Below, piece by piece: positions 1 through 12,850 of a stretch of DNA of 64,000 nucleotides. The stretch is from Prostheceraeus crozeri (lineage: Eukaryota > Platyhelminthes > Polycladida > Euryleptidae), in assembly GCA_907163375.1 (NCBI GenBank), contig CAJQUW010001406.1:186001-250000 (forward strand), in the 5' to 3' direction. The number at the start of each line of letters is the position of its first letter. Positions within the stretch are counted from its first letter, which is position 1. The notes beneath the pieces were generated by a model. It saw nothing but the letters and a program-made list of their open reading frames with translations. It was not told the origin of the DNA and searched no databases. A program made the translations under genes and the position numbers.

Positions 1-119
1 CTGAGGTACAATCAACCTGAATCCCGATGTCTACGTTTACAAAATTGACCTTCAGTGGACTCAATCTAGGTAAGTTTCATCATCTGAGTAGTTGTTATTG
101 CTTATTACATATGGTTAGG

Positions 120-316
120 TAAAGGCAAACCAACGCAGATCTCGCGGACTGGATTCGGCCACCACAAATCGACCCTCTACATACGGTTAATACACATACG
201 GGCCGAAGTCGACCAGCCGAACCCGGGCCGACTGAGGGCGTCCGGACACGTCGCGTTCGGGCCGAAATTGCTTGCCGACTTCGGCCCAGACTTTGGCCGA
301 CTGTCCGTTTCCACAG
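120..316. repeat. GC-rich GGGCCGA-type repeat segment
   Basis: This stretch is far richer in G and C than its surroundings and repeats variants of gggccgaagtcg and ttggccgactg. A similar gggccgac-rich tract lies at 15,016-15,292, directly before the second copy of the 870-bp dispersed repeat. It ends in a pyrimidine-rich tract and cag that could serve as a splice acceptor for the open frame at 317. No coding potential is recognised. Class unknown. Confidence 0.4.
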
Positions 317-547
317 GGTTTTAAATGCTCTTCAAAGGGTGCATGGATATTAGACCAAAGTGATAATGAGGCGGATATGCCATCAGCTGAAAATGATCAA
401 GAAAACGATGTTGGAATGGTTACTGCTACTACTTCGAGTTCAAGTGATGAGGAAGGTGAAGAAGATATCGAGGAGATTGGTGGATATGCCGGAGACGACG
501 AGAGGGGCATGGACCAGCGTGCGTCCTTACTGGTGTTTCGGGTGTAA
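317..547 (+). CDS. Possible acidic terminal exon, unknown function
   Basis: A 76-codon open frame follows a plausible splice acceptor (pyrimidine-rich tract, then cacag at 312-316) and ends in TAA at 545-547. The predicted peptide is strongly acidic and serine-rich in the middle (runs of S followed by DEEGEEDIEEI), as in disordered segments of nuclear proteins or transposase N-termini. The frame stays open upstream to about 272, but that part lies in the GC-rich repeat. No domain is recognised and no upstream exon can be placed because the window begins here. It could equally be a transposon remnant. Low confidence. Confidence 0.28.
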   Translation, partial: GFKCSSKGAWILDQSDNEADMPSAENDQENDVGMVTATTSSSSDEEGEEDIEEIGGYAGDDERGMDQRASLLVFRV

Positions 548-1131
548 GAATCGATTTGAAGCCTATATTTACGATAACGATTAAGTAACTATTCAATACA
601 ATGGCATCTTTAACTCAACGGTCAGTGGATATGCTTTAATTTTACAGGAGTGGAGATGATTAGATCTGTACAAATTTAAACAAAATCTTCACGAGACAAA
701 TAAATAAGGTTTTGCCAATTCAAAAGAGCTAATTTCAGATACCGGATGACGATTAAGCATAACTATCATTCGTGGTGATTAATTGATCCACCATCTAAGT
801 CAAAATTAAGATAATTTGAATAAGACGATAAAGATTGACAAAATTCGTGCGATTATAGACAAAGTTTATAGTGCACGGCATATTTCAAAGTCTTCAAAAA
901 AAAATTTATTCGCTCCGCAGGCAATTTTATTTAGATATCTATTAGCCCATAGAGCGAGATTTTCAAATTGAAATATTCGTGTAATAGAGATAAAACTTCA
1001 TGTCGAGCGGCGCTCGAAATGCAAGGCGAATGGATTAAAGCTCAAGCATAGTCTTTTCGTAGAAGCAAATGGAGTTCAGGTAGATCAGTAACAAATTATT
1101 GATTGAAAGTAATATTATTTAAGTAGAACTT
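548..1131. other. No gene seen
   Basis: AT-rich sequence without a supported ORF, RNA gene or repeat. Confidence 0.5.
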
Positions 1132-2003
1132 TAATTTCTATGCTGTAGTTCAGCTACACATTCAATTATCCAGAACAAGAAGAAACAACAAGAATTAAAT
1201 GAATTCATGTTTAAGTACTGACAAATTATTCAAATGACTTTTATTTCTATGTCTGATGCCTTGATTAGTTGAAAAGTATATTTATAGGGTTATAATGAAG
1301 ACCACGTTTGCCACTTACTTGAGTCGCCATTTTCATCACAATCACTTAACTGCAATTCAACGCCTGTTTCAAGTGAAAAATGAAAAGTGACGTCGAAGCT
1401 GTCATTGATATTATTAGATCGTGTTCCCATTGGTTCAGTCATGACTCAGCGTCACATGAAGGTTTTCCCTTATACACTCGGAGGGACAATGAAACCTGTG
1501 TAGCATATTTGCTACACTGGGCAGAACAGGGTTAATGTAACAAGGGATACCTGCAATTTTTTCATATTTTTTAGTAGTAAAAAAATTGTTATCTTGAGCA
1601 CTATCTAGCAGCATGTAGTGTATTCTGCATTGTGTATATCACTTCAATGTGTTCCATTCTATGCTAAGGACTGTAATTCATCAATTATTGTATCACATTA
1701 TTTATCTCATCTATGCTCGGCAACACAATGCTCAGCTTGCATTGAGACTTTACTTTCGTAAATCTACGGCCTATTATTCCGATGTCTCTATATATTTTTC
1801 ACAAGGAGCCACGATCTGATTTTGTAGACACCAATAAGAGTTATCCACATACATCATAGATTAGGTCTATGCGAATTTCAAGGCGCTCGTTTTTTTATCT
1901 CTCAACCGACCTTCTCGTGGGTGTAAGATGTCTTGACTTTTTCACGGAGCAAGATGAGTCGACTAGTGAGAATTTAAGGAAAGCTTGCACAATAAAAAAG
2001 AGC
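1132..2003. repeat. Dispersed 870-bp repeat, copy 1
   Basis: Nearly identical over its length to 15,293-16,150 in the same orientation, starting at taatttctatgctgtag and ending at aaaaaagagc. The copies differ by scattered substitutions and a few short insertions or deletions. It contains a small palindrome around tgtagcatatttgctaca (about 1,498-1,515). No terminal inverted repeats, ORF or flanking duplication were found, so this may be a fragment of a larger element of unknown class. Confidence 0.85.
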
Positions 2004-5000
2004 TTTCTAAAAAATAAAAAATAATAATTTTCTAATAATAATAAAATTTCTAATAAATTTTCTAAATAATAAAAAAAATCAGCAGATTATCTAGTTTAGT
2101 ATTTATTCCAATGAAAGCAAATTTAATGATACAACTGAGCGTATAACATCACGTTTATGATCTCGTCATACTAAAATCAATTATCCAAAAATGTTCATAA
2201 CAAAAAGTGTGGCTATTACAAGAATTATACTAAAAAGGTATGGAAACTTTTCCGATCGTGAAAATTAAATGATATAACAGACTAATTAAAGCACCCAGAA
2301 CAGCAATGTAGAATAACTATGAAATTTTACTAAACAGAGTAAGACATCTTTACAAACAAAAGTCTGAGGCCACGATCATTCACCAGATGAAGTTTCAAAG
2401 TTGGGTAGGCTGTTGAAGCTCCTCTGATAACAACTTGCATTTAAAAATCCTGGCATTATACGTGAAACACAATATTCTATTTTAAAAAACCCAGCCCCCT
2501 ATTCAAAAAACCAACCAAAATTCCTATTTAAAAACCCCAAAAAAACCCATGGGTATTTTAAATGGATTTTTTAAAATGCGCCAACGGACTCAGAGCACTT
2601 TTTGTCGGAGTGAGAAAAAGAAATGGAACCCTCAATTGAAGCACAGTATAAAAATGATCACATTGAAAACGATGTGACGGTTGAACGTTCGTATTGAATT
2701 TCAAAAAAAATGTTCATTATTTGAGGATGTTTTTGATACATTCAAAAAATTTTTTGCCGTAGATCTAGAAAAAAACATTTTTTTGGACAATCTGAAGCAC
2801 ATTCAAACAGGACACCATGGAAGTGCACGCTTACGGCTAAAAAACAAATTAACTCACATTTTATGGAAATAATTTGGTTTGTAGTACGACTCATCGTCTC
2901 ACCTTTCACGTGTCCTCCGTCATTTCCTTATCCGCACGTAAACTTGAGAGAATCGGAAGAAATTGAGTCACACAGGTAATCGATTTACACATCTTCAATC
3001 ACATTTCGTCTAATTCAAAGAAGTTTCAGAAGTTCATCAAAGTTTGCTAATGCATAGAATCAACATTAGAAGTCGCTGGTATCCAGAGGAAGCTTCACAA
3101 TTCACAGCGCTACTGTCCGGAATTCGATATGTCAAAACCCGCGTAGCAACATGAGCCAGACAGTAGTCACATTTAGGGATCCTGAAATTCCGGGATTGAG
3201 AAATTAACAATATAGCTATATTCCGACAAATTGGCGAAGATAAAACAGCCAGAAATCCATACAGGACAGATATAGGCTCTTCACACTTCAATGTAATCGT
3301 CAACTTTACATTTTCAATAAGCCATTAATGCGGCTTTTTGAATGAAATGAAGGTTGGGACTGAAATTTGAGCTTGTCATTTGCCAAAGCTAGCAAGATTT
3401 GAAAGCATGACCAATTTGAAGATGAGCTTTGGTGGAGCAGGCCTACACAATACTGAAATTAGGAATCGTGCCCCTAGTAACACGCTTCTGACGGCCCCAC
3501 GCTGGCTCAGGAATGGGTCATATGGGCTGTCGTGGGTACCACTTTTTTGAGGATTGGCAAGGTGAGGGCACCACTTGAGGTGACCCATGCCCAATAAAAC
3601 CCTCACCTTACCGGCGACTGACGGCATCTCTAAATATTTGCCCCATAAGCCACAATTTCGCCAGTAGCGCGCCGATGCTTATAAATTTAGCCAGCCGTTT
3701 ATGCAGAAATTTCCATAAGGATCAAAGTTATGACATGTAGTAAGCCATAATTGTCATCATATGAATAATGCTATAAGTGGCGATTGCACAGCATGTATGG
3801 TAATGCAGGATTTGAATATCGATCAGTGTCCCCAATCAATCAGCAACATCATCATGGAACAGATATTTTATTATTCTATATTCCCGTATTTTGTGAGTAC
3901 TAACGGAATACACTTGTTTCACCCTTACATCATACAGAGTGGGGCTACTTGTTGACGTTGAAATCTCCCTTCATTTTCTGTTTATGAAGAAATTTTTGAA
4001 GCATAACGGTACTCTATTAACTTACGGCATATTTAGAAGCTTTGGGTATATTTTGTTTAAGTACTCATATTTCAAATAGATATATTTCGGTTCTGCAAGC
4101 CTGTGGATTCTTGGAAAACGTTTGTCAGACTTACTTCCTAATCCGCTATTATACATCATTACCGACTGACTGGTGCGGAGGCAAGTATTGATTGAGCTTT
4201 GTGCTGCTGCTAGTAAGAATAATACAACAAGTACATGTAATGGTTATTGTACAGTAAGCTAGGTCGAGTACGCTGGGCGTTGTCTTCCAAACTTGTGGTA
4301 GTTTATTGTCTTGAAAGAGAATTTCATTGACAAACTCATAACGTCACTTTGTGTAGAAATTGCGTAATGAAGCTTGTCAGATGGTCGACCTGTTTGATAC
4401 AGACGAGAAAGTTATTAGTTAGGCTAAGAGAAACCTGGGCAGACGCTCCACGAGTCTGAAATATGACATTGCGCAACGTGAAAAGGGAAATCTGGATTTT
4501 CATAATATTCATGCAGCTTTTCATCCAACGCTATCACGTGATGAAATTTTACTTGGTGAAAGTAACTAATTGAATGAGTAAACGAGACTTCAGTTGTCGC
4601 CATAGCGAATACTATATAAAATAAATATAATAATATTAATTAATTAATTATTATTATTATTATTTATTAATTATTAATAATATATATAATAACTATATAT
4701 ACTAAATATACTGGGGTGTATTTTGTGTCTAAAAAATACTTCGGCAAGAAGTTGGCGGATACTATTAAAGTCGCGGCAATTATTCATTGATAAAAACTAT
4801 TAGAAGCTCATATGATAAAAAGTAACCATTTACACCATTTCCATTTATAAGTAATCACGCAGTACGTACGGGTTCTGATTCATCTGCATAGTCAGTCATC
4901 GTAATTGCAGCTTGATAAAATTGCAAGAAGTTTCTGTGGAAGTTCATCAACTCAAATATGTGATTAAGCGCTTTTGCAGTTATAGATGAACGTTCCTTTT

Positions 5001-7229
5001 ATGAAAGGAACACCTTCATAAGTGCCCGTTTGTAATGAATACGAGAATTTTTGCGAGAATATATGAATCATTTGTTTGCAATTCATGAAGATTTTCAATG
5101 TAAATCCATTCAATTTTATGAAATGCACCATGAGAATCTTTGTAAGTAAGAATTTGATAGTCATGCAATAGATTTCTCATTAACTTAAGCAAATGAGACG
5201 CATCAAAAATTCACTTCGGTTGGCCTATTAACGGTTGTCCTGCCCTAGAAAAAATTTTGCTTCACCTGCTCAGCAGGGTCTCCCGGACAATCATTACTCT
5301 AATGTATTATTGTCACTTTGATGCAAACTAATCGATTCAATTTAATAAAGTCATAACTTTCAAAGCACACCATTGCTTAGTAACATTATTTTGAAAACTG
5401 AAAATGATCCGTCACATATTCAAAGTGCAGTTTAAAACTCCCGTTTAGGTCTGCAAGTTATTAGAAAGAATGATGTACAATTTAGCATATCCATATCAGC
5501 ACTTTAATGGGAAAAATTGAGTTTGATGATGACAATTAAATCGCGTTCTATGAATGCAGCAAAACTTTTGTACCGAAAGCATAATTACATGACAAATCCA
5601 TAGATTCAAAATATGTTCATATGTTTGTATTAGCGTGTGCACCTCATCATGCTACCGTACCTGTACTCTGCTTCTAGAATATGATCACAATATGCATTCC
5701 TTTTCTTTCGGAAACGTACACACAATTCCTGATGGTGACATCTCCACTTAACATTTTCCACTGATCGGATCTTCTTTCTCACAGGCAGGTGTCAGAATGA
5801 GCACCTACATCATATGATACAAGCATCTGCAGGTAGACCTAACACCAGGATGGAATCTTCATATTGCATCTTCTGTCTAAAAGCACACCAATTCGGCCAG
5901 TTTTGTCGTCTAACTGTTGGCCATGTCATCTTCGAAATCAACCGCTTCAATATAGCGGGAATTCGTCACGCCGGCTGTCTCATTTTGGCCTACTCCTCAC
6001 AAGTGACGTTCATCTGAGAACAGTTTCGCTAGAAGAAACGTCAATATAGTGCAGTTTCATTCATCAGACCAACAGCTGATCATCATGCAGTGCTAGCAAA
6101 TCTCACACATCAATAAATATTCTAAGGGAGCGCGGATTGTAGAGAGAACTTGACAGATTCCGTAACAGGGTCCAGGCAGGTGAAGCACTTTTAGGTCGTA
6201 GCATTAAAACAAATAATAATTGGCGGTTCAAACTTTACATGTGGCTTCACTGTGTCAGTTCATGAAAAGTCACGGAAGAGCTTTGGGATAGGCTATATTC
6301 ATTAGCCTATTTACACTTCTACAGCTGATTGAATATTGAAAAGTCCTGAAAAACCTTGCAATGCAGGACAGCCGTTAAAGAATTGGGACATGAGATGTTG
6401 GAACGATCTGGAGGTGCACGACGAGGTATTTTTAGTGTCGTGTTCAATTAGGACGGATAACCATAAAAAACACTGGGAACTGCATTATTTTTCAAAAGAG
6501 GTTTTCGTCTGAAACTTACTTTCTCACCTTGTCTTCCCCGAGATACCAAGTTATCTTCATAATCGCTGTAAACGAAGTGAGCACTACATACGAATGAGAT
6601 GTTTTTAACGGGAATGAATTTCTTTCTCTATATTTTACTCGGTCAAGTTTTGAGAAGATCGGAATTACTACACAGAAACAAATGAAATGATAATGTTGAA
6701 AATTTTATCGCTCGATTTTAGCAGCGAGGAACACAACATGACACATATATCCTCTGAATAATATCAGTCAAAAACAAAATTATAAGTTATATTACTTATA
6801 TTATTTACTTCAATTGCGAAGTTACAAGTTGTCAAAACATGTCAATCAAGAATTTAGTACTTCAATGATAAAAGAAAAATGTGGCCGTCAAATTTTGATC
6901 TCTTCTAATATCGATTCAACCTGTGGCATGCCTAAGGTACCGCACATTTGTTAATTTAGCAATTGAACACAATATTGCATGATGTAATTCAAGCAAAACA
7001 TTGTAATTTACTGGTCTTTCATGCTTTGCTGCTGGCTAACTCCAATTTCTTGCCCAAGTATTTTCAGCGGCCGTCGATGTAAACAAGAAATCGCGGCTTC
7101 AGTGCAAGTAACGGTGAATGAATGAAAGCGGGAAGTCTTTCCCTAATCTAGTTCTGTGGTTGTCGTACGCTGTGGTCATTTCTCTCCTTCTCGTGGAATA
7201 ATGGAGGTTATTCTAACCACAGAATTAGA
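2004..7229. other. Intergenic, no supported gene
   Basis: AT-rich sequence with low-complexity tracts: taa-rich at 2,010-2,085, A/C-rich at 2,480-2,580, and a ta/tat microsatellite at 4,615-4,700. Short open frames occur on both strands (for example around 3,040-3,630 and 5,814-6,049), but none shows a domain, splice context or codon bias I can defend. Confidence 0.5.
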
Positions 7230-7945
7230 TAATGTGATTCTAACCTATTCCTAGCGTTGTTCTTTTTAGGCTTGCAGTATAATTTCCGCGTTGTCTGATG
7301 TATGATTCAGATTCTTTGAAGTATATATTAAAGCAACATGAATGATGTTTACTTTTGTTCACTTCCGTCATGTTTAAATTTCGTGTTTATGTTTAACTGC
7401 TGTGCAGATCACACAAGCCGTTTAATAAATAATTTCATAAAAAAGTTGAACCATTGTCATATGCAGTTTTCGTGTTGAATTTAATTTCTTAAGTGGTCAG
7501 TTGTGGCCATTAGGCTTTCCGAAAGATAATTGAGAGTTTTCTTTGATGCAGGATTTTAGCATGAAGAGGACCGAATTTTTCCATGAGAACTGTCAAACAG
7601 TGTGAGCTATCATTCAGCTTCATCATGATGTTAAGATTTGTTGAATGTACAAAAAGATACAGTGATAATAACATTTTACCGAAAAAAGTTATGTCTTCTG
7701 CTAGATTTGTTATTATTCGTTCTGTCACGGATGTTTAGATAGCAGTATTTTAAAAATTCACATGCTTTCCGCATCATATTTTGCCGCAGTTATGCCTTAT
7801 CTAATAAGAATTTACTTCGGACTTCCTGCAGGCAATGTTGTGAAACATAACATTCTTATCGCCGTGGTTTTTAGTTAAGCAATTTAATTTCCGCGGGATC
7901 TGATATGCCTATTAGATTCTTTGAAGTAATTATTAAAGCAGTCTG
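7230..7945 (+). repeat. Direct repeat pair, about 90 bp each, 610 bp apart
   Basis: The stretch around 7,255-7,340 (taatttccgcg, then gattctttgaagta, then attaaagca) recurs at about 7,865-7,945 with the same order of blocks. The sequence between shows no gene. This may be a degraded tandem duplication or two remnants of one dispersed repeat. Confidence 0.45.
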
Positions 7946-8772
7946 ATGTAACTTAGTCTGATGCAGCCTTTGGATGTAACTTAATCCTTTAATTGTAATG
8001 TTTTAGAAACTCAATTAAGACTGGTTGAGGTGCGCAAAGTCTCAAATTTCAGCGCCAACTTTTAGGCTACCTTCTATAGGCTAGGTCTAGAGATTTCGTG
8101 TTATCGGCATTGGGGTGCACTTCTACGCGTAGAAGTAGTGAAGAAAGAAATTGTTGCGATATGATGTTTTCCCCATCATATTTTGTCACAGTGGTGGAAG
8201 AGAGTGAGGTGAGATCGGCTGACACCAGTCTTTTCTGGATTGGTGATAGGAAAAGCAGAGGGTTCCTTAAAACGTTGAGTGAAAGAGAACCGAAATGCCG
8301 CCCACCGGTCAATCATATTCTCGCTAAGTAGCTCTCAAAGTGTAGAATCCGCTTTTCTAGTAAAATATTAAGTGGCCGAATATCTCTCTTCTAAAAGGTA
8401 TCAATATGCCCCCATTCTTTAGTTTAGGAGTTAGGGAAATTGTTGTTGAAATTTAAAGTTGATATTCTTGATTTATCATTAAAAGTAGGTCTAATCGCCA
8501 TCCACTGTGCTGAGAAAATTCGCTGAAATGCTAGGTATACTCAACAAAAGTTATGTCTCCTATCACTATTATTAGGTCGAATGACGAAATTCTATATTAG
8601 TATAAAAGTTACGCCATTTTATGGATAGCTCTACCTTGATTCTCGAAATTATAGTTTAGTCGAAGTTATAGTTATTTTGTCGAAATTTAACTAACTTTTT
8701 AATTGCAAATCTCGAATTTACCCGAGTATGACTGCGACTTTAAATAGGGAGTTGTGTCAATGTTGACATATG

Positions 8773-8865
8773 TGAACTAGGGATTCTAATGATTCCTGAT
8801 ATTGGATGAAATGCCAGCTATTCAGGTCTATTCTATTTTTCAACTGAATTTGGAACTCAATATTT
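8773..8865 (-). repeat. Dispersed short repeat, copy 1 (minus)
   Basis: The reverse complement matches 19,035-19,130 closely (blocks cagttgaaaaat, agacctgaatagct, atttcatccaatat, aggaatcat) and 41,370-41,465 more loosely. Noncoding. Class unknown; the three copies define a small interspersed family. Confidence 0.65.
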
Positions 8866-10196
8866 AATCATTCTATTTACATTGTGCATATTTTCATTTT
8901 CGTGGCTTGCTTCAAGACATCCCATTTACGTATACATTTTTTTCTGACACAATGTTCTGCCACTGTGTGATGAACATGCACTATTACTTCATCGCAGTTA
9001 CTTGTGCATATTTTTAAGGATTGATCCATATTGCCGACATTAAACACAGTAAATCTCGGCTCAAAACAAAATTATTTCAGGTTCTCCAAATTCTAAAACT
9101 CCGTGGACGACAGTGGATAAATCATCGCAGTTGGTCATAACATCAACTCATCACTGATTTGGCCAAGTGTTCAAAAATTTTGTTGACTGTTACCAAAAAT
9201 GGAATTACTATTGAATCTCTCATTTCGACTTGAAACCCTGTCGGGCCTTGAGAGAGGTGAGCATGAAATAGGTAAGTAGTACTAGATTTCGTTGCACTGG
9301 TATATGATAATTGAAATGAAATCTGGTCGATATGAAATAATAGCTTGAATTTGATGAAATCGACTTCGAGCAGTCCGAGAATTTGAAGCTGGTAACTTCT
9401 AATGGTGTCTATTATTGCGGTAAATCAAGAGTGCCCAGATTCATCAAAATAAAAAGCATTTCCATTCTTAATTTAGATTATATTGCTGTCGGCTTCCAGA
9501 CGCATATTGATTTTAATCAATCTACTCATTCATTAATTCTTTTACTCTTGTGAAATTTACTATTAAATGTACGATATATACAGTTATGACTTGCTTGATT
9601 TTAAAATCTTCATACAGATATGCCTAATTGTATACTTGCTAGCTGGAAAATCAAAAGTAGGCCTACTTATTCTGGTTATCTTACATTCAACTTTCCCTGT
9701 ATTGACCTCGCAGATATGGAATTTCTGCAATGAAATCTCTCATTAGTAGAACTGTAAATGCGGAGGGGCCGGCCTATAAGACATAGAAATTTTCTTCGAC
9801 CATTCATTAAAAATGCATGGAATTATAAAGCAACTACTATATACTATGTCGTTGAATCGAAATCGCGGTCTAGGCGATCCTAGGCATCTTGGGAGATGTA
9901 GCAAAAGTAGACTACCCGTGTTCTATTTCATTTCAACTGCCCAGGGCTCTTCTATAAGAATCATTTTTCAATTTGCTTTGCAAAGCTCGTGCTAATCAGT
10001 GTCAATGAAATAAATGCTCTAAAATTGCACAATGATGAAGATTCTTAACTATAATGCTTATTAGATTGAAGAGCTTTGCCGTTTCCATAAAATATGACCA
10101 GTGCGGGAACTTAATAGACACGTAAATGTTTTAATTAACGGTAGCAAGGAAATATTCGGTCGCTGAAACTATCTAATTAAGCCTAATTTATTCTAG
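8866..10196. other. Upstream of DUF4806-like exons; no exon called
   Basis: At 9,081 a strong acceptor (ttatttcag) precedes a 25-codon open stretch. This could be an upstream exon of the gene at 10,197, but phase and homology cannot be shown, so it is not annotated as coding. Confidence 0.3.
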
Positions 10197-11059
10197 GTTC
10201 GTCGTCTCTCCGTTATCGGTGGAAGGATTGAATCTGAATTGGTGAAAAGAATATTCGACACGCTGTTATCGCACAACGTACAGTTGCAGTGCAACTTAGA
10301 TGGGAGGAGCGGATCCAAAGGATTTAAGTTTGGGTTGAAAGGCCCATTCTTACAACTAGTTTTCGGTAAGTTAAGATGTCAAGACTAAAAAACAATCCCT
10401 GAATTAATGTCTGCTTTGTTGCATGTTAACATGATTAGATGCACATCACTAGTGGTTATTTGATTTCTGAAGTCTTCAGTTATAATGTTTTGTGATATTC
10501 CATCCCAGAATTTTAATTTTCGTTTATCTAGTTCATTCAGTTTTCGTTATTGTATTCGGTTTTGTGCATTTTTAATATTTCATTATTGTTTGATAATTGA
10601 AAAAGACTGTGGAAGCATTATTGGAAAATTACCGTCATTTATTTGATTAGCATTTAGCAATTTTAATTGTGCAAATAATGCTTCTCAGTTACTTGCATAA
10701 TACATGTATTTTCAATAAGTTTGTAGCCAGAGTAGAAATGATTGTATATGTATAAATAGTAAACAAAGCATGATTATTGTACTGTTCTACGAAATTTATC
10801 AGCTTCTCAAAAGCAGTTTCACTCGGTTAAAAGAAATTAATATAAAATGAATTGAAGTAATTTTTCAGCCAAATTCATTGAAGCCATCAAAGCATATTTG
10901 CAAGAAATCCCTGTCACAAAAAGGTTTTGTTGCACCGGAATTGAGCCTCCCTTTCGAGGTGCTGTCCCGCCAGTATGTTTCTTTTGTCCCAGTAATGATG
11001 CCAGCTGGTCCAGTAATGGATGCAATCTCTCACATCTTAAGATACATAAATTCGTCTAG
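10197..11059 (+). CDS. DUF4806-like gene, last two exons
   Basis: Two exons join in phase. Exon A (10,197-10,365) follows attctag and ends at cg|gtaag, leaving one base. Exon B (10,869-11,059) follows tttttcag, supplies two bases, then 62 sense codons and TAG. Joined, exon A reads LSVIGGRIESELVKRIF, then LLSHNVQLQCNLDGRSGSKG and a lysine/phenylalanine-rich stretch. Exon B continues with AKFIEAIKAYLQ. This matches the pattern of DUF4806: an iGG start, a helix ending in a leucine-rich turn, an N-x-x-G-x-x-G-x-KxF core, then a V/I-x-EAV-like helix. The tail has several cysteines and no recognised motif. DUF4806 occurs in many insect and cnidarian proteins, often in multigene or transposon-linked families; its function is unknown. 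The 5' exons are not found. The family call rests on pattern memory; the exon structure is directly visible. Confidence 0.6.
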
Positions 11060-11589
11060 TCTAAACGTGGAATTTGTTTGAAAATGAGGGTCTTTCAATA
11101 TTCAATTGTTGTAGGGACTCCATTATCATGATGGTAGACCTAATAGAAAAAAGCAATTTGTATTTAGACGGGCGCTTTTCCACGAGGCATGATTATGGTG
11201 GTCGATGACCATCTGAAAGCTATCAGGCTCATGGGGTCACTCCAACAACTAAACGTGGAAGTTGTAATCACATTGAAATTCTATCTATGTATACAGTGCT
11301 TTCATTCTTTACATATGCGCAATAGTTTACCTGCATAAATTTACTCGGCCTGCGTAAAAAATGCAAGTTTGCCGCGTATGACCATTGAGAGGCAGTTTTT
11401 GAGGTATATTGTACAATGCTTTAATCGCGTTGTTCTAATAACAATAGGGACTGTAGGAGTGGTTGTGAGTATACAATAATGTATTTGTTTCTTCTATACC
11501 ATTGGTTTCAAATTTGCCATTTTTATGAAAATTATCATATCTAGAAAATTAATTGAGCTATTTATCGGTTCTTTTTTATGGTAAGATGA
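11060..11589. other. No gene seen
   Basis: Sequence following the DUF4806-like stop. No clear AATAAA lies close to the stop and no other feature is recognised. Confidence 0.4.
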
Positions 11590-11835
11590 AGTGATGAATC
11601 AACAGCATTAAACCGTTTTAAAAAAGTGTGGGTTTCGGTTGCAGACCGAAAAGGCAGTTAAAATGTCATCAATGTACTTTATGTAAAAACCGACATTGCT
11701 TCCTACAATGACTAATGAGAATTCAACTACAGGAGGTTCAATGGAGGTTCCCATGCTCATTTCTTCTTTTTGCGGGTAGTTTTCATAGTGAAGCAGGTCT
11801 ATTATTATCTGCTTGGATAAACAAATACGTGAAAG
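11590..11835 (-). mobile_element. Penelope-like element fragment, reverse transcriptase part
   Basis: On the minus strand the translation contains MSMGTSIEPPVVEF and then FYIKYIDDILTAF. This is the spacing expected for a Penelope-like reverse transcriptase: the MG-x-xxSP block, then the RYVDDI-type catalytic block with paired aspartates. It is a short, degraded fossil. A plus-strand Penelope 3' end begins about 200 bp to the right (12,030), so the two pieces point away from each other, as in the inverted Penelope insertions elsewhere in this window. Confidence 0.6.
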
Positions 11836-12029
11836 GTTGACTCCCTTCTAAAATCGTTTCATATTGATATCCCGACAAAGGCAATTTTAAAGTACTCATT
11901 TATTGAAAATTTTGTTTATGAAAATACGGTATTCATAGGCTATAGCGCACAATACAAAAGTTTCAAGGTGCTCAATGTACGCTCTCCTTACTTACTTCCC
12001 CGTTTTTCGTCCTTGTCCACGCTGAACGG

Positions 12030-12260
12030 GGGTCAGTTAGCGCAGTCCATACACAAAAATTGTTCAACCATTCTACATGAAGTCATTTCTTCATTCGCAT
12101 TATTTTATGACTGATTGTAACAAATCACAACCACCTTCCTTGCATTGATTTTTCTTTCCTTTAAGTCCTGCATATATTGCATCATTGTTATTGATCGTTG
12201 TCACGGTCACTGATGATGGCATCTTGTCTGCTGAAACATATCTGCGAATACATTATCTCC
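12030..12260 (+). mobile_element. Penelope-like 3' end fragment
   Basis: The translation MKSFLHSHYFM matches the C-terminal tail seen at 46,900-47,165 (IKSFLHSQYLMNN). The noncoding sequence after it also matches: an attgatttttctt tract, then gcatatattgcatc, then the ctgatgatgg...gaaacat motif at about 12,210-12,238. This is therefore a 5'-truncated copy of the same Penelope family as the 46.65-kb insertion, but more diverged. Confidence 0.65.
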
Positions 12261-12850
12261 GATGAATTTTAATCAACTGGGATCGTCATATCCACCGGAT
12301 GTTGTAAACTTTTATCTTGAAATATAAAAACGACACCATTTCAGTGACATAGCAGCTATGTGGGTGTAAAATGGTGCCATTTCCGTTACAGATTCTGTGA
12401 AGAAACAGCAGTTTCCAACGATAACTTCCAAGAATTTTGAGGAGATCTCCAGCAGGTATATGCGTGGTACAAGGGACCGCAAAGGTGGGCGGCGACAACG
12501 AGAGTTTAGATGAAGGAGGCGGAGGCCCAAGCGCAGTTAAGTCACAGTGATTTATGTGACTCGGACTAAGTGGACTCGGACTATTGAGTGGTCTTCTCTG
12601 ACTTTCACTTTCATAGATGCGCTACGCGCGCCAGTAGCTTTTTTTATAGTTTCATTGATCACATCGCCTGATGAACCGTTGAATTTCAAGTTTTATTCAA
12701 CTTATTTTTATGAAAATGTTCATTGAGGCTATGAAGCTTTATGACAAATTTCATCGGAGATTAGTTCTTTATGCTTCCTGTTTAGATTGTATTCCGGGTA
12801 TTATCACCTCTGTACCCATGACTCAGAAAATGAAGAAATTCATCTTCATT

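Noticed and set aside
5814-6049. Possible Tc1-like transposase fragment on the minus strand (LFSDE-like word)
   Set aside because: Only one short word fits, and no second catalytic block or terminal repeat was found.
8067-8331. Overlapping open frames on both strands
   Set aside because: Neither has a recognisable domain, splice context or convincing composition; one is probably a shadow of the other or both are chance.
10878-11081. A 67-codon plus-strand open frame
   Set aside because: Wrong frame over the DUF4806-like exon, which reads in phase from the acceptor at 10,868.
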